Notes under the pieces: generated by a model
What the model was told of the DNA's origin: nothing
Database searches by the model: none
The model's input: the letters and a program-made list of their open reading frames with translations, nothing else
Translations under genes and position numbers: made by a program
Shown: positions 18,690 through 27,896 of the stretch, one piece after another
How the letters are laid out: every line of letters begins with the position of its first letter
Numbering within the stretch: the first letter of the stretch is position 1
Origin: Chitinophagaceae bacterium
Lineage (GTDB): Bacteria > Bacteroidota > Bacteroidia > Chitinophagales > Chitinophagaceae
DNA: 64,000 nt
NCBI GenBank assembly: GCA_019638595.1
Contig: JAHBTJ010000018.1
Coordinates: 1-64,000 of the forward strand
Direction of reading: 5' to 3'

Positions 18690-20810
18690 ATGTGGAAGTA
18701 TCTTATTTTTTGCTGGATGCTCAATAGCTTGTGCCAGGCGGCAATTGCCCAGCAAACAGCCATTGATTCATTATTAACAATGCTGAGGGGCCATCCGCAG
18801 CAAGATACGGTGCGACTGAACATACTGAACGAAATAGTGTACGCATATCACAACATTGACCCTGCAAAAGGAATAGCAATGGCAGACGAGGCCATCACCC
18901 TGGCAAAAAAAATAAATAACCCGGTCAGGCTGGCCGGGTCTTATTCCAATAAGGGAGTGAATTACTGGGCAAAAGGAGATGACAGCCTGGCAATGCTCAT
19001 GTATCAAACAGCGCTTGACCTTCACCGTAAGGAAAACAACCTTCCCGGTGTTGCCCGCATGTATAATAATATAGGGCTGCTGCATTTTAACCAGTCAGAC
19101 TATTACCAGGCAATCAGCTTTCATGAAAACGCCCTCCATATTTTACAGCAACTCAAAGACACTTCACGCATAGCGGCAGCTCTCAATAATATTGGGGTAG
19201 ACTATCAATATATTTCTGACTATCCTAAAGCGCTCGGATATTTTTTAGAAGCATTGGCCATTTATGAAAAAACCGGCGATGCACAGGCGTATGGAACAGG
19301 CCTGGCCAATACACATGCCAATATTGGTATTATTTATAAAAACCTGGGTCAATATACCAATGCGCTGCAGTATCAACAAAAAGCCCTGGCTATTTATGAA
19401 CAGCTTGAAAACAAACAGGGCATTGCCAATACCTACGGCAACATAGGGGTGCTGTATGATAAGATGTTGCAAACGCAAAACGCGATTGACTATTTTATGA
19501 AGGCGCTTGCCATTAACCGGAAACTGGGCAACCAGCGTAAAATTGCCTCCGACCTGACCAACGCGGGCGTAATTTATATACAAACAAAGGAGTATGAAAA
19601 GGCCTTCGGCCTGTTGGAACAATCGCTCCGGATTTACGAACAATCGGGCGACAGGAATAACACATCGCTGGTACTGAACCAACTGGGTGAAGTGTACCTG
19701 TACGCACCAGATATTTTTTATACCCGCAAACAAAAACCGGCAAGCCAACGCTATAGCATAGCGATTGACTATAAAACAAGGGCTTTAAAAATAGCAAAAG
19801 AAATTGGCTCGCTGGACCGGCAAAGCGAAGTATTGAAAAGCCTGAGTGAATTGTACGAGCAAAAAAATGATCCCACCAGGGCGCTTGCAGCCTTTAAAGA
19901 ACATATAGCCGTGCGCGACAGTGTTATGAACGATGAAAAAAGAACCGCTATCACACGAAGAGAATCAGCTTTTGAATTTGAGAAAAAAGAAGCTGTTTTA
20001 AAGGCCACCCACGAAAAAGAAACAGCGCTTGCAAATGCTGAAATTAAGAGAGCGCGTATTATTAAGAACGCAGTAACGGCAGGTATTTTGATTGTGCTGG
20101 CCGCTTCCTCTGTGGGTTACCTGCTATACAAACGACGCAGGGACGCCGACGAAAAAAGAAAGGAAGCGGAATACAGAAGCCAGGTTGCTGATACTGAGAT
20201 GAAAGCGCTCCGCGCGCAGATGAATCCGCATTTTATTTTTAACTCACTTAATTCAATAGCCGATTATATTTCAAAAAACGACCTTCCTTCGGCCGATACT
20301 TACCTCACGAAATTTGCAAAGCTCATGCGTTTGATACTGGAACATTCGGAACAAAAGATGGTACCGCTTGAAGATGATTTACGCGCGCTGGAACTGTATA
20401 TGCAACTGGAGGCTAAACGGCTGAACGGGAAGTTCACCTATACTATATCGGTAGATGAATCGGTAGATGCATCTGCCGCACTGGTGCCCCCGCTGATATT
20501 ACAACCCTTTGTTGAAAACAGTATATGGCACGGGATAGCTAAAAAAGAAGGCCGGGGAACAATCAATATTTTCATAAAAATGCAAAACAATGAATTGTGC
20601 TGCACCATTGAAGACGATGGCGCAGGAAGAGTAAAAGAGGATACAACAGGAGATCATTCATTGGTAAAAAACAAGTCGCTGGGTATGAAAATAACCGGGG
20701 AAAGAATTGATATTTTAAACAAAGAAAATAACAGTAACGGGGGTATTGTGCTCACCGATCTTGAACAGGGCCTCCGCGCGGAAATATGCCTGCCGCTGGA
20801 AAAGATATAG
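18690..20810 (+). CDS. TPR-containing LytS-type sensor histidine kinase
   Basis: A 706-aa kinase. In order: signal peptide (1-21), six or more TPR repeats (about 50-340, e.g. ARMYNNIGLLHFNQSDYYQAISFHENALHI-like units), a coiled coil (about 410-460), one membrane helix (about 465-485), a second coiled coil, the His_kinase domain with ALRAQMNPHFIFNSLNS (phospho-acceptor His514), and an HATPase domain (LQPFVENSIWHG, DDGAGR). The arrangement implies a periplasmic TPR sensor and a cytosolic kinase. Such kinases normally sit next to a LytTR response regulator; here the next gene is a phosphodiesterase, so the kinase is an orphan. Confidence 0.93.
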   Translation: MWKYLIFCWMLNSLCQAAIAQQTAIDSLLTMLRGHPQQDTVRLNILNEIVYAYHNIDPAKGIAMADEAITLAKKINNPVRLAGSYSNKGVNYWAKGDDSLAMLMYQTALDLHRKENNLPGVARMYNNIGLLHFNQSDYYQAISFHENALHILQQLKDTSRIAAALNNIGVDYQYISDYPKALGYFLEALAIYEKTGDAQAYGTGLANTHANIGIIYKNLGQYTNALQYQQKALAIYEQLENKQGIANTYGNIGVLYDKMLQTQNAIDYFMKALAINRKLGNQRKIASDLTNAGVIYIQTKEYEKAFGLLEQSLRIYEQSGDRNNTSLVLNQLGEVYLYAPDIFYTRKQKPASQRYSIAIDYKTRALKIAKEIGSLDRQSEVLKSLSELYEQKNDPTRALAAFKEHIAVRDSVMNDEKRTAITRRESAFEFEKKEAVLKATHEKETALANAEIKRARIIKNAVTAGILIVLAASSVGYLLYKRRRDADEKRKEAEYRSQVADTEMKALRAQMNPHFIFNSLNSIADYISKNDLPSADTYLTKFAKLMRLILEHSEQKMVPLEDDLRALELYMQLEAKRLNGKFTYTISVDESVDASAALVPPLILQPFVENSIWHGIAKKEGRGTINIFIKMQNNELCCTIEDDGAGRVKEDTTGDHSLVKNKSLGMKITGERIDILNKENNSNGGIVLTDLEQGLRAEICLPLEKI

Positions 20811-20817
20811 GGTTTCA

Positions 20818-20945
20818 ACTATGGGCTATGGCTGTCAGCTATCAATGTTTGTAGTTTATAGTTTATAGTTCACACTTGTAACCTGTAACTTGCCCTCCAG
20901 CCTGCAACAGCCATCAACTCTCAAATTTCAAATCCCGAATCTGAA
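20818..20945. repeat. Composite intergenic word repeats
   Basis: Fragments in a row: GGCTATGGCTGTCAGCTATC, GTTTGTAGTTTATAGTTTAT, CTTGTAACCTGTAACTTG and CTCTCAAATTTCAAATC. Each belongs to a word family seen in other gaps of this window (8665-8792, 26216-26285, 37983-38190, 45875-45960). Confidence 0.6.
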
Positions 20946-20983
20946 TTTTTTTGCTGTCAAAAAGGATTTGTCTAGGTTTGGGG

Positions 20984-22189
20984 ATGATCTGTTTTATACG
21001 AGCTGCATTCATGATCTGCTGTTTCTTTTCATGCACCTGTCTTTGGGCGCAACCTCATGAAAAGCCCTACGTCGTAATGGTATCGCTGGATGGGTTCCGT
21101 TGGGATTATCCGCAGTTATACCATACTCCCAACCTCAACGCAATGGCCGGCGAAGGAGTAAGCGCTAAAAAGCTGCTGCCGTCTTTTCCTACCAAAACAT
21201 TTCCTAACCACTACAGCATTATAACAGGCTTATACCCCGATCATCACGGCATAACAGCTAATAAATTTTATGATCCCGCTACTCAAAAACTGTTTAGCCT
21301 GTCGGGCAAAGAAAAGCTCGATCCTTATTTTTACGGCGGACAACCACTATGGAATACAGCCGAGCAGCACGGCATCAAAACAGCTTCTTTTTATTGGGCG
21401 GGATCCGATGTTGCTATCAATGGCAGTCAGCCTTCTATCTGGAAGCACTATGACGAATCGGTCAGCTTTTCGCAAAGAATTGACAGTGTGGTACAGTGGC
21501 TGCAGCTCCCGGAAGATACCCGCCCGCACTTCATTACCCTGTACATAGAACAACCGGATAAAACCAGTCATGCTCATGGACCGGCATCCATTGAAGTTGA
21601 AAAAATGGTTACAGTAACGGATAGCCTGATAGGCGTATTACGTGGAAAGATCATGCAACTTGATATCGGGAAAAAAGTGAACCTGGTCGTTTTGTCTGAT
21701 CATGGAATGACTTCTGTGAATACTGACCGGGCTGTATCCCTCGCTGAATATATTCCTAAAAAATGGCTGGCACTGCCTGCTATGGGTAGTCCCGTAGTAG
21801 TGCTAAAAGCCGCCCCGGGGTATTACGACAGCATCCTGTCTGTTTTGCCGGTTATACCTCATGTTAAAGCATACCCATCTTCCAAAGTTCCGGCGCGCCT
21901 GCATTTTGGCAATAACCCACGGGCGCTTGATTTTACTTTGATCGCGGATATTGGCTGGAGCATCATTACCGATCCTCCTGAAAAAATACGAAAAGGCAAT
22001 CATGGATTTGATAATAAGGAGAATGATATGCATGCCATTTTTTACGCTGCCGGACCTGCCTTTAAACAGGCTTATGTGCACAAGCCATTTGAAAATATAC
22101 ATGTGTATGCCCTGCTGGCGCATATCCTGAACATTCCGGCGGAACCAACCGATGGAAGCTTCAAAAAAGTAAAGCGATTGCTGAAATAA
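20984..22189 (+). CDS. Nucleotide pyrophosphatase/phosphodiesterase (NPP family)
   Basis: An exported alkaline-phosphatase-superfamily enzyme of about 401 aa. Metal and nucleophile motifs of the NPP family are present: VSLDGFRWDY, the nucleophile Thr in LPSFPTKTFPNHYSIITG, YIEQPDKTSHAHGP, VVLSDHGM and GNHGFDN. It should hydrolyse phosphodiester or pyrophosphate bonds of nucleotides or related compounds in the periplasm. It is not a sulfatase, since the C/S-x-P-x-R motif is absent. The frame is open from a TTG at 20951; I prefer ATG 20984 (or 21011), which give a standard signal peptide ending near LWAQ. The stop is 18 bases from the convergent gene. Confidence 0.88.
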   Translation: MICFIRAAFMICCFFSCTCLWAQPHEKPYVVMVSLDGFRWDYPQLYHTPNLNAMAGEGVSAKKLLPSFPTKTFPNHYSIITGLYPDHHGITANKFYDPATQKLFSLSGKEKLDPYFYGGQPLWNTAEQHGIKTASFYWAGSDVAINGSQPSIWKHYDESVSFSQRIDSVVQWLQLPEDTRPHFITLYIEQPDKTSHAHGPASIEVEKMVTVTDSLIGVLRGKIMQLDIGKKVNLVVLSDHGMTSVNTDRAVSLAEYIPKKWLALPAMGSPVVVLKAAPGYYDSILSVLPVIPHVKAYPSSKVPARLHFGNNPRALDFTLIADIGWSIITDPPEKIRKGNHGFDNKENDMHAIFYAAGPAFKQAYVHKPFENIHVYALLAHILNIPAEPTDGSFKKVKRLLK

Positions 22190-22206
22190 TACCTGGTTAC
22201 AAATAA

Positions 22207-25206
22207 TCAGCGTGTATGCTCCTGCTTTGGCAGTAAGGCATCAAATAATATTTCTACGGGATGTTTGGCGTGCCTGCCCGTTCCGTCTTTTATTTGATGC
22301 CGGCATGAAGTACCCGATGCTGCAATAATGGTATGCTCCTTCAATTTCCGTATGGCAGGGAAAAGTACCAGCTCCCCTACCTGTTGCGATACATTGAAAT
22401 GTTCTGCTTCGTATCCGAAAGAGCCTGCCATACCGCAACAACCGGAAGGAATGACCTGCACCTGGTATTTTGAGGGAATAGAGAGCATATTTACGATAAC
22501 ATGCTGCGATGAAAGCGCTTTTTGATAGCAGTGCCCGTGCAGGACAATGGTTGCGGGCTGATCGCTGAACAAGGCCCGGTCTAAGCTTCCCTGTTCATTT
22601 TCAGCCGACAAAAACTCCTCTATCGTAAAGGTACATGCTGCCAGGTGTTTGGCTTCGGCACGTAATCCGGGGGCGGCCAGGTCAATATATTCGTCGCGCA
22701 GGGTTAATATAGCCGAAGGTTCAATGCCTACTACCGGAACATCTGCCGATACCAGGTTTGCCAATGTTTTTACATTTTCATTCGCAATACGCGCCGCCTG
22801 CTTGATCATTCCTTTAGAAAGAAAAGAGCGGCCACTTTCCAGGTGCGCAGGAATGCTTACGCAATATCCCAGCGTCTCCAGCAGCAGGATGGCTTTTTTC
22901 CCGATCTCCACATCGTAATAATTCGTGAATTCGTCGCAGAAGAAAAGCACTTTTTTATTACTTGCCTGAGGAGATGTATTTCGCCTGGAAAACCACGTTA
23001 ACAGTGTTGTTGAAGGAAGAAGCGGCATACTGCGATCCGGATGGAACCCCACCACCCTGTTAATTGTTTTGCGAATAAACGTTGTGCCAAATACCCAATT
23101 ATATATGCCGCGGAAAGCAGAAGCCAGTTTCATCTGCTTTGAGAAGTTACCGATCATGCGGCTGCGGGCAGGTATACCATGCCTGTCGTAATAGTGCTGC
23201 AGGAATTCAGCTTTCATTTTAGCAATGTCCACCCCCGAAGGACATTCTGTTTTACACCCTTTACAACTCAGGCACAGGTCCATTACTTCCTTTATTTCAT
23301 GGTAAGCGAACGCTTCCGTTCCCGGTTTACCGCCAAGCATTTGCCGGAGTATGTTGGCCCGAGCGCGGGTCGTATCTTTTTCGCTCCGGGTAGCCATATA
23401 GCTCGGGCACATCGTTCCTCCCGTCAATTCTGTTTTGCGGCAATCGCCTGAACCGGAACATTTTTCCGCCAGTCTTAACATGCCGCCCTGCCCGGAAAAA
23501 TCAAAATATGTTGTAAGCGCCTGTTCCGGCGCCGGCCCTTCCATACGCAAAAATGTATCCATGGGCGGCGTATTGGTGATCTTTCCTTTATTGAAAATAC
23601 CTGCCGGATCAAAGAGCTGCTTTACTTTTTTAAAAAGGGCATTCACTTCTTCGCCCACCACTTCTGCAATGTATTCTCCGCGCAGTCTGCCATCTCCATG
23701 TTCGCCCGAAAGCGATCCCTGGTATTTTTTTACCAGCTCTACGGTTTCCGCCAGTATCTTCCTGAATAAGATCCTTCCCTCTTTGGTTTTCAGGTTTATC
23801 ATGGGCTCCACATGCAGCTCACCCGCTCCCGCATGCGCGTAATAAGAAGCATTCACCTTGTATCTTTCCAGCATAACCTGCAAATCGTGAATATAAGCCG
23901 GCAACTCTTCAGGGGCTACCGCACAATCTTCAATAAGATTAACAGGCTGGGTATCTCCCGGCAAATTGCGCAGCAAGCCCAATCCGGCCTTCCTCACATC
24001 CCAGGCATACACAGTTGCTTCATTGTATAGTACCGGATAAGCGTACCCTAAATTTTCCAACCCTAATGCATTAACAAATGCCCCGGCTTTTTCAGCTACC
24101 GCTTCGCGGGTAAGCGCCATAAATTCCACCATCAGCAGTGCGGCCGGATCGCCTTCTATAAAAAAACAATTCTTTTTGTATTCAGGATGCTCACGGGTAA
24201 AATTCATGATGTACCTGTCTACCAGTTCGGAAGCCATTGGCTGATGGCGTAAAGCCACCATATTGGCATGAAGCGATTCCTGCAGCGTAGTGCAATGCAC
24301 GCATACCAGCGCGGTTTCCTTTGGTGGCAGGTCTATAAGCCTCAGCTTTATTTCTGTTGCAAAAACCAGCGTGCCTTCGGAGCCGGCTATGAGCTTACAC
24401 ATATTAAAAGCTGCTCCTTCCTCCGAAAAAGGAAGCATATCCAGCAAAGCATCCAGCGCATACCCTGTATTACGCCTTGTAATGCTTTTTTTAGGAAATT
24501 TTTTGCGGATCAGCAATTGATTTTCCGGGTCATTCAACAACTCGAACAAACCATTATTCACGTGCCGTAACAGCCCGGACGCTTCTGCGGGAAAAGCCTG
24601 TTCCGAAAAAACAACTTCAGAGCCATCGCTCATTAAACCATGTATCTCCAGCAAATTATTCCTTACATCGCCCCATACTATACTATGCAAACCGCAGGAA
24701 TTATTGCCCAGCATCCCTCCTATCATCGCCCTTGAGGAGGTGGAAGTTTCGGGACCAAACATCAGCCCGTATGGTTTCAGGTGCTTGTTCAGATCGTCGC
24801 GAATTACACCAGGCTGTACCCTCACCCATTTTTCAGCGGCATTTATTTCCAGTATACGATTAAAATATTTCGAAATATCTATCACTATACCGTTACCCAC
24901 TACCTGCCCTGCAAGAGAGGTACCGGCAGCACGTGGTATGAGCGTTACATGATGCTCATGAGCAAAAGCGATCAGCTTCTTAATATCGTTAATATCGCGG
25001 GGCAGCGCTACCGCTAAAGGCTTTTCCTGGTAAACAGAAGCATCTGTTGAATATGCCATCAACTGCACCGAATGTTCAACAGATCCATTATAATACAAAG
25101 GCCCGCTTAATGCGGCCGAAAGCCGGTCCAACGCGCTGTTCATAAAATCAATAGTTGTATAACTTGCCTGCGGCAAATGTAAATAACTAAAGCGTACTAC
25201 AGGCAA
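22207..25206 (-). CDS. FAD-linked oxidase with Fe-S and CCG domains (D-lactate dehydrogenase type)
   Basis: A 999-aa fused oxidoreductase. The N-terminal FAD-binding PCMH domain (about 60-290) has PRAAGTSLAGQVVG and GGMLGNNSCG, the FAD-oxidase C-terminal domain (about 300-560) has GSLSGEHGDGRLRGEY, the Fe-S domain (about 590-670) has CLSCKGCKTECPSG, and the C-terminal CCG-type domain has SGCCGMAGSFGYE. This is the layout of membrane-associated quinone-linked D-lactate or 2-hydroxyacid dehydrogenases. ATG 25206 is used, but ATG 25143 (MNSALDRLSAAL) fits the usual family start better. It diverges from the AraC gene at 25333, a possible regulator. Confidence 0.9.
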   Translation of the reverse strand: MPVVRFSYLHLPQASYTTIDFMNSALDRLSAALSGPLYYNGSVEHSVQLMAYSTDASVYQEKPLAVALPRDINDIKKLIAFAHEHHVTLIPRAAGTSLAGQVVGNGIVIDISKYFNRILEINAAEKWVRVQPGVIRDDLNKHLKPYGLMFGPETSTSSRAMIGGMLGNNSCGLHSIVWGDVRNNLLEIHGLMSDGSEVVFSEQAFPAEASGLLRHVNNGLFELLNDPENQLLIRKKFPKKSITRRNTGYALDALLDMLPFSEEGAAFNMCKLIAGSEGTLVFATEIKLRLIDLPPKETALVCVHCTTLQESLHANMVALRHQPMASELVDRYIMNFTREHPEYKKNCFFIEGDPAALLMVEFMALTREAVAEKAGAFVNALGLENLGYAYPVLYNEATVYAWDVRKAGLGLLRNLPGDTQPVNLIEDCAVAPEELPAYIHDLQVMLERYKVNASYYAHAGAGELHVEPMINLKTKEGRILFRKILAETVELVKKYQGSLSGEHGDGRLRGEYIAEVVGEEVNALFKKVKQLFDPAGIFNKGKITNTPPMDTFLRMEGPAPEQALTTYFDFSGQGGMLRLAEKCSGSGDCRKTELTGGTMCPSYMATRSEKDTTRARANILRQMLGGKPGTEAFAYHEIKEVMDLCLSCKGCKTECPSGVDIAKMKAEFLQHYYDRHGIPARSRMIGNFSKQMKLASAFRGIYNWVFGTTFIRKTINRVVGFHPDRSMPLLPSTTLLTWFSRRNTSPQASNKKVLFFCDEFTNYYDVEIGKKAILLLETLGYCVSIPAHLESGRSFLSKGMIKQAARIANENVKTLANLVSADVPVVGIEPSAILTLRDEYIDLAAPGLRAEAKHLAACTFTIEEFLSAENEQGSLDRALFSDQPATIVLHGHCYQKALSSQHVIVNMLSIPSKYQVQVIPSGCCGMAGSFGYEAEHFNVSQQVGELVLFPAIRKLKEHTIIAASGTSCRHQIKDGTGRHAKHPVEILFDALLPKQEHTR

Positions 25207-25332
25207 GCATTTGTTTCCGCCGGCAGGATGACCGTCTTCGCTTTAACAATTTATTCTACTAATTAAAAAACCAACACTATCGTTTTCTAAAAATGTGTAT
25301 ATTGAACAATATCGTGCGCTAAACAGGAAAAA

Positions 25333-26199
25333 ATGAAAGCTGTTGAAGTTAGGCTACCCAAGGAGTTCGATAAATCTTTTATTGTTTTCAGGGAAAGAGG
25401 CTGTTTTTTTCCCGTACCCTGGCATTACCACCCCGAATATGAGCTGGTGCTCGTTACCAAAAGTACAGGGCGGCGGATGGTAGGCGACCATATCGGCTAT
25501 TTTAATGAAGGAGACCTGGTACTGATGGGGCCTATGCTGCCGCATGTATGGGTGAACGACAGCGAATATATTAACGGGAACACCAAAAATGCGGCAGACG
25601 CTATTGTTGTTCAGTTCGTGGAGGATTTCCTGGGCGAGAAATTTTTGCAGATACCCGAAATTGAGGGACTTAAAAAGATACTGAAGCTATCTGTAAACGG
25701 GCTGGAAATAAAAGGCAATACCCGGAAGAATATAAACAGGCTGATGATGCAAATGCCTGATGCCAGCGGACTGCAACGCCTGAGCCTATTGTTCGCTATA
25801 TTTGACCTGCTGGCCAATACCAAAGAATATGAACTGTTGGCCAGTCCCGTGTTTGTGAACAGTACAACCCTCCACGCGTCTGACCGGTTCAATAATATCA
25901 CCGAATATATTATGCGGAACTTTGACAACGATATCAGTCTCAATCAGGTTGCCGCTGTTGCCAATATGGCTACTACTACTTTCTGTAATTTTTTTAAAGA
26001 GCATTACCGCGTAACCTTTATGGAATATGTAACAGAAATAAGAATAGGGCATGCCTGCAAACTGCTGAGCGATCCTACCAAAAACATCGTGGAAGCCGCT
26101 TATGAAAGCGGGTTTAATAACCTCGCCAATTTCAACCGTCAATTTAAAAAGCTAAAAAGCATGACCCCAACAGAGTATCGGAAAATGCTGGAGATATGA
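25333..26199 (+). CDS. AraC-family transcriptional regulator
   Basis: A 288-aa regulator with an N-terminal cupin sensor domain (about 15-110, with PWHYHPEYELVLV and GDLVLMGPMLPHVW) and a C-terminal double helix-turn-helix (about 185-288, MRNFDNDISLNQVA to FNNLANFNRQFKKLKSMTPTEYRKM). AGGAAAA stands just before ATG. The divergent FAD oxidase gene shares a 126-base spacer with it, a standard layout for local regulation. The effector is unknown. Confidence 0.92.
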   Translation: MKAVEVRLPKEFDKSFIVFRERGCFFPVPWHYHPEYELVLVTKSTGRRMVGDHIGYFNEGDLVLMGPMLPHVWVNDSEYINGNTKNAADAIVVQFVEDFLGEKFLQIPEIEGLKKILKLSVNGLEIKGNTRKNINRLMMQMPDASGLQRLSLLFAIFDLLANTKEYELLASPVFVNSTTLHASDRFNNITEYIMRNFDNDISLNQVAAVANMATTTFCNFFKEHYRVTFMEYVTEIRIGHACKLLSDPTKNIVEAAYESGFNNLANFNRQFKKLKSMTPTEYRKMLEI

Positions 26200-26215
26200 G
26201 AGGAGGGGCAGGTTG

Positions 26216-26285
26216 CAGGTTACAAGTTGCAGGTTTCGGGTTTGTAGTGTATGGTTTGACACTTGCAACCTGCAACTTGTAACAC
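26216..26285. terminator. Long hairpin between convergent genes
   Basis: A perfect 16-bp inverted repeat, TTACAAGTTGCAGGTT at 26220-26235 and its complement at 26267-26282, separated by 31 bases. It occupies nearly the whole gap between two convergent genes, so it may end transcription from both sides. The arms are of the GGTTGCAGGTT word family that occurs in other gaps. Confidence 0.6.
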
Positions 26286-26291
26286 CCTCCC

Positions 26292-27083
26292 TTATCCCAC
26301 GGTGTAGCCACCGTCTATTACGATTGACTGGCCGGTAATGCCTGCAGCCTGTTCCCCGGCGAGGAAGAGTGCAACAGCAGCAACTTCATCCGCCTGTAAC
26401 AGCCTTTTCTGCGGCACCAACGGATAGATCACTTCTTCCAGCACTTTTTCCACAGGCACTCCCCGGTTTTTGGCAAGGTCCGCCAGTTGATTCCGTACCA
26501 GCACGGTATCTACATAACCCGGGCAAACAGCATTTGCCGTTATGCCATCAGTAGCTGCTTCCAGCGCAGTCACTTTGGTCAGCCCGATCAGCCCGTGCTT
26601 GGCGCTGTTGTATGCAGCCTTACCGGCAAAGCCTATCAGTCCGTTTACAGATGCCATATTGATGATCCTGCCAAATCCCTGCCGCTTCATATAAGGTAAT
26701 GCATATTTAATAGCTATAAATGGCGCTGTCAGCATCACATCAAGCATATGCCTGAATTTTTCAACGGGAAATACCTCTATAGGCGCTATATGCTGCAATC
26801 CTGCATTGTTGATCAGTACATCAATACGGCCCAGCTTATCATATACTTCTGTAAAAACTTTTTGTATGTCCGGCTCGCTGGTCACATCGCAGGCATAACC
26901 GGAAACAGCATCCGCATTTAATGTGTTTACCACTGCATTAACCCTCTCCTTGTGCAGATCAAGTACCACTACCTGGTAGTCCGCTGTTAAAAAAGCCCGG
27001 GCAATAGCTGAACCAATCCCCCCGGCAGCGCCTGTTATGATAACAACTCGTGCATGCATGAGAACAATATTTTCTGTTTGCAA
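26292..27083 (-). CDS. 3-hydroxybutyrate dehydrogenase
   Basis: A cytosolic SDR that interconverts (R)-3-hydroxybutyrate and acetoacetate with NAD. It has the TGAAGGIG cofactor motif (17-24), Asp after strand two (VVLDLH, NAD preference), NNAGLQHIAPIEVFP, and the YNSAKHGLIGLTKV active site. The stretch ANAVCPGYVDTVLVRNQ is highly typical of bacterial BdhA/HbdH proteins. ATG 27083 is possible, but ATG 27059 (MHARVVIITG) fits the family length better. It stands just after the decayed GH31 stub and is not obviously linked to it. Confidence 0.9.
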   Translation of the reverse strand: MQTENIVLMHARVVIITGAAGGIGSAIARAFLTADYQVVVLDLHKERVNAVVNTLNADAVSGYACDVTSEPDIQKVFTEVYDKLGRIDVLINNAGLQHIAPIEVFPVEKFRHMLDVMLTAPFIAIKYALPYMKRQGFGRIINMASVNGLIGFAGKAAYNSAKHGLIGLTKVTALEAATDGITANAVCPGYVDTVLVRNQLADLAKNRGVPVEKVLEEVIYPLVPQKRLLQADEVAAVALFLAGEQAAGITGQSIVIDGGYTVG

Positions 27084-27107
27084 GATAATGCATCAGACCG
27101 TAGTATT

Positions 27108-27155
27108 GTTGCCGGAGGCAACAAGAAACAGGTATGAGGCGAGGACGCCTCATAC
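27108..27155 (-). terminator. Two adjacent hairpins at the end of the GH31 stub
   Basis: On the minus strand GTATGAGGCG-TCCT-CGCCTCATAC (27132-27155, 10-bp perfect stem) is followed by a second hairpin GTTGCC-TCC-GGCAAC (27108-27122). The stop codon of the truncated GH31 frame lies inside the first stem. They may serve as terminators or mark a recombination end. Confidence 0.5.
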
Positions 27156-27587
27156 AGCGTGAGGAACATAGAATGGTACGGGAGCATGGGTTCGTCCGTT
27201 GTCCTCGCCGCCATAGTGATCTACCTGTAATTCCTTTACCGTTCCCCTTTGCTGCACCGACTTAAAATTCAAACCTAACCCATATAACTGTTCATTTTTT
27301 TCAAGCGGAAAGGATAAAAAGGTTTTGGCGCCGGATTGTTCGCCTGTGCTTTGACGTAAGTTCTCAGGAAAAGAAATATCGCCTATTTTTTCAAGCGCGG
27401 TTGTATTGGGTTTAATACCGGCAACACGTAAGGGATCCATATTTTCCGGGATACCGGTAACCGCTTTCCATGCTCCCGGTGCGACCGGGATCCACTCCAT
27501 TTGCCGGGATTGCGCTGATACGCCTGTAATTAAACCCGGAAAAAGAACGCACACAACAATAATGAGTGAAATAACGAATTGTTTCAT
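27150..27587 (-). pseudogene. 5' fragment of a GH31 family alpha-glucosidase gene
   Basis: Only 145 codons remain of a gene usually about 700-850 codons long. A signal peptide (MKQFVISLIIVVCVL...) is followed by the N-terminal beta-sandwich of GH31 enzymes: QLYGLGLNFKSVQQRG, HYGGEDNGRTHAPVPFYV. In intact homologues the last motif continues with a serine-glycine-tyrosine stretch and then the catalytic TIM barrel. Here the frame stops right after PFYV within a 10-bp hairpin. The whole catalytic domain is missing, so it should be inactive. The first bases of the start codon touch the 48-bp direct repeat at 27587. Confidence 0.75.
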
Positions 27588-27634
27588 TCAAATAATGGTT
27601 GAAGGATTGTACGATCATCAAAGCGCTAAAGATA
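27587..27634. repeat. 48-bp direct repeat, copy 1
   Basis: Identical over 48 bases to 32679-32726 (begins TTCAAATAATGG, ends GCTAAAGATA). The copies are 5092 bases apart and face the same way. In the plus frame it encodes QIMVEGLYDHQSAKD in both copies. Copy 1 abuts the truncated GH31 start. Confidence 0.9.
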
Positions 27635-27680
27635 ACAGCAAAAATATTTTCTGCTATATTTAGTTTTCAAAACAACGAAT

Positions 27681-27812
27681 ATGCTTTTAGGATTTGACAT
27701 AGGAGACACCAAATGCGCTGTAACGCTGGGTAATGTTATTTTTCTCACTTTTGGAACATGCACGGGCGAATCTCCGGGGAATTACGCGACACTGTCGCCG
27801 GCAACAGTATAA
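27681..27812 (+). pseudogene. Internally deleted ROK-family sugar kinase remnant
   Basis: A 43-codon frame. Residues 1-18 (MLLGFDIGDTKCAVTLGN) match the N-terminal ATP-binding motif of ROK kinases (usual form DIGGTKxAV). Residues 19-27 (VIFLTFGTC) match the second ROK motif (usual form LTFGTGxGAG), which in whole proteins lies about 100 residues later. So about 300 bases are missing inside, in frame, and the rest of the gene is lost after that. GG has become GD in the first motif. The remnant diverges from the GH31 stub, which suggests a former glucoside-use pair. My reading rests on two short motifs. Confidence 0.6.
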
Positions 27813-27896
27813 GTATCAAAAAGTATAAAAAAAGGATCATTTTAGTGCGGCGAAGATTAACCTTGCAGCATTACCTTTAATACAAACTGCTTTGAT

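Noticed and set aside
20984-22189. Sulfatase
   Set aside because: The fold is shared, but the C/S-x-P-x-R motif is absent and an NPP-type threonine nucleophile is present.
27406-27663. 85-codon plus-strand frame upstream of the ROK remnant
   Set aside because: Most of it is antisense to the GH31 stub; only its last part reads through the 48-bp repeat. It is not a gene by itself.
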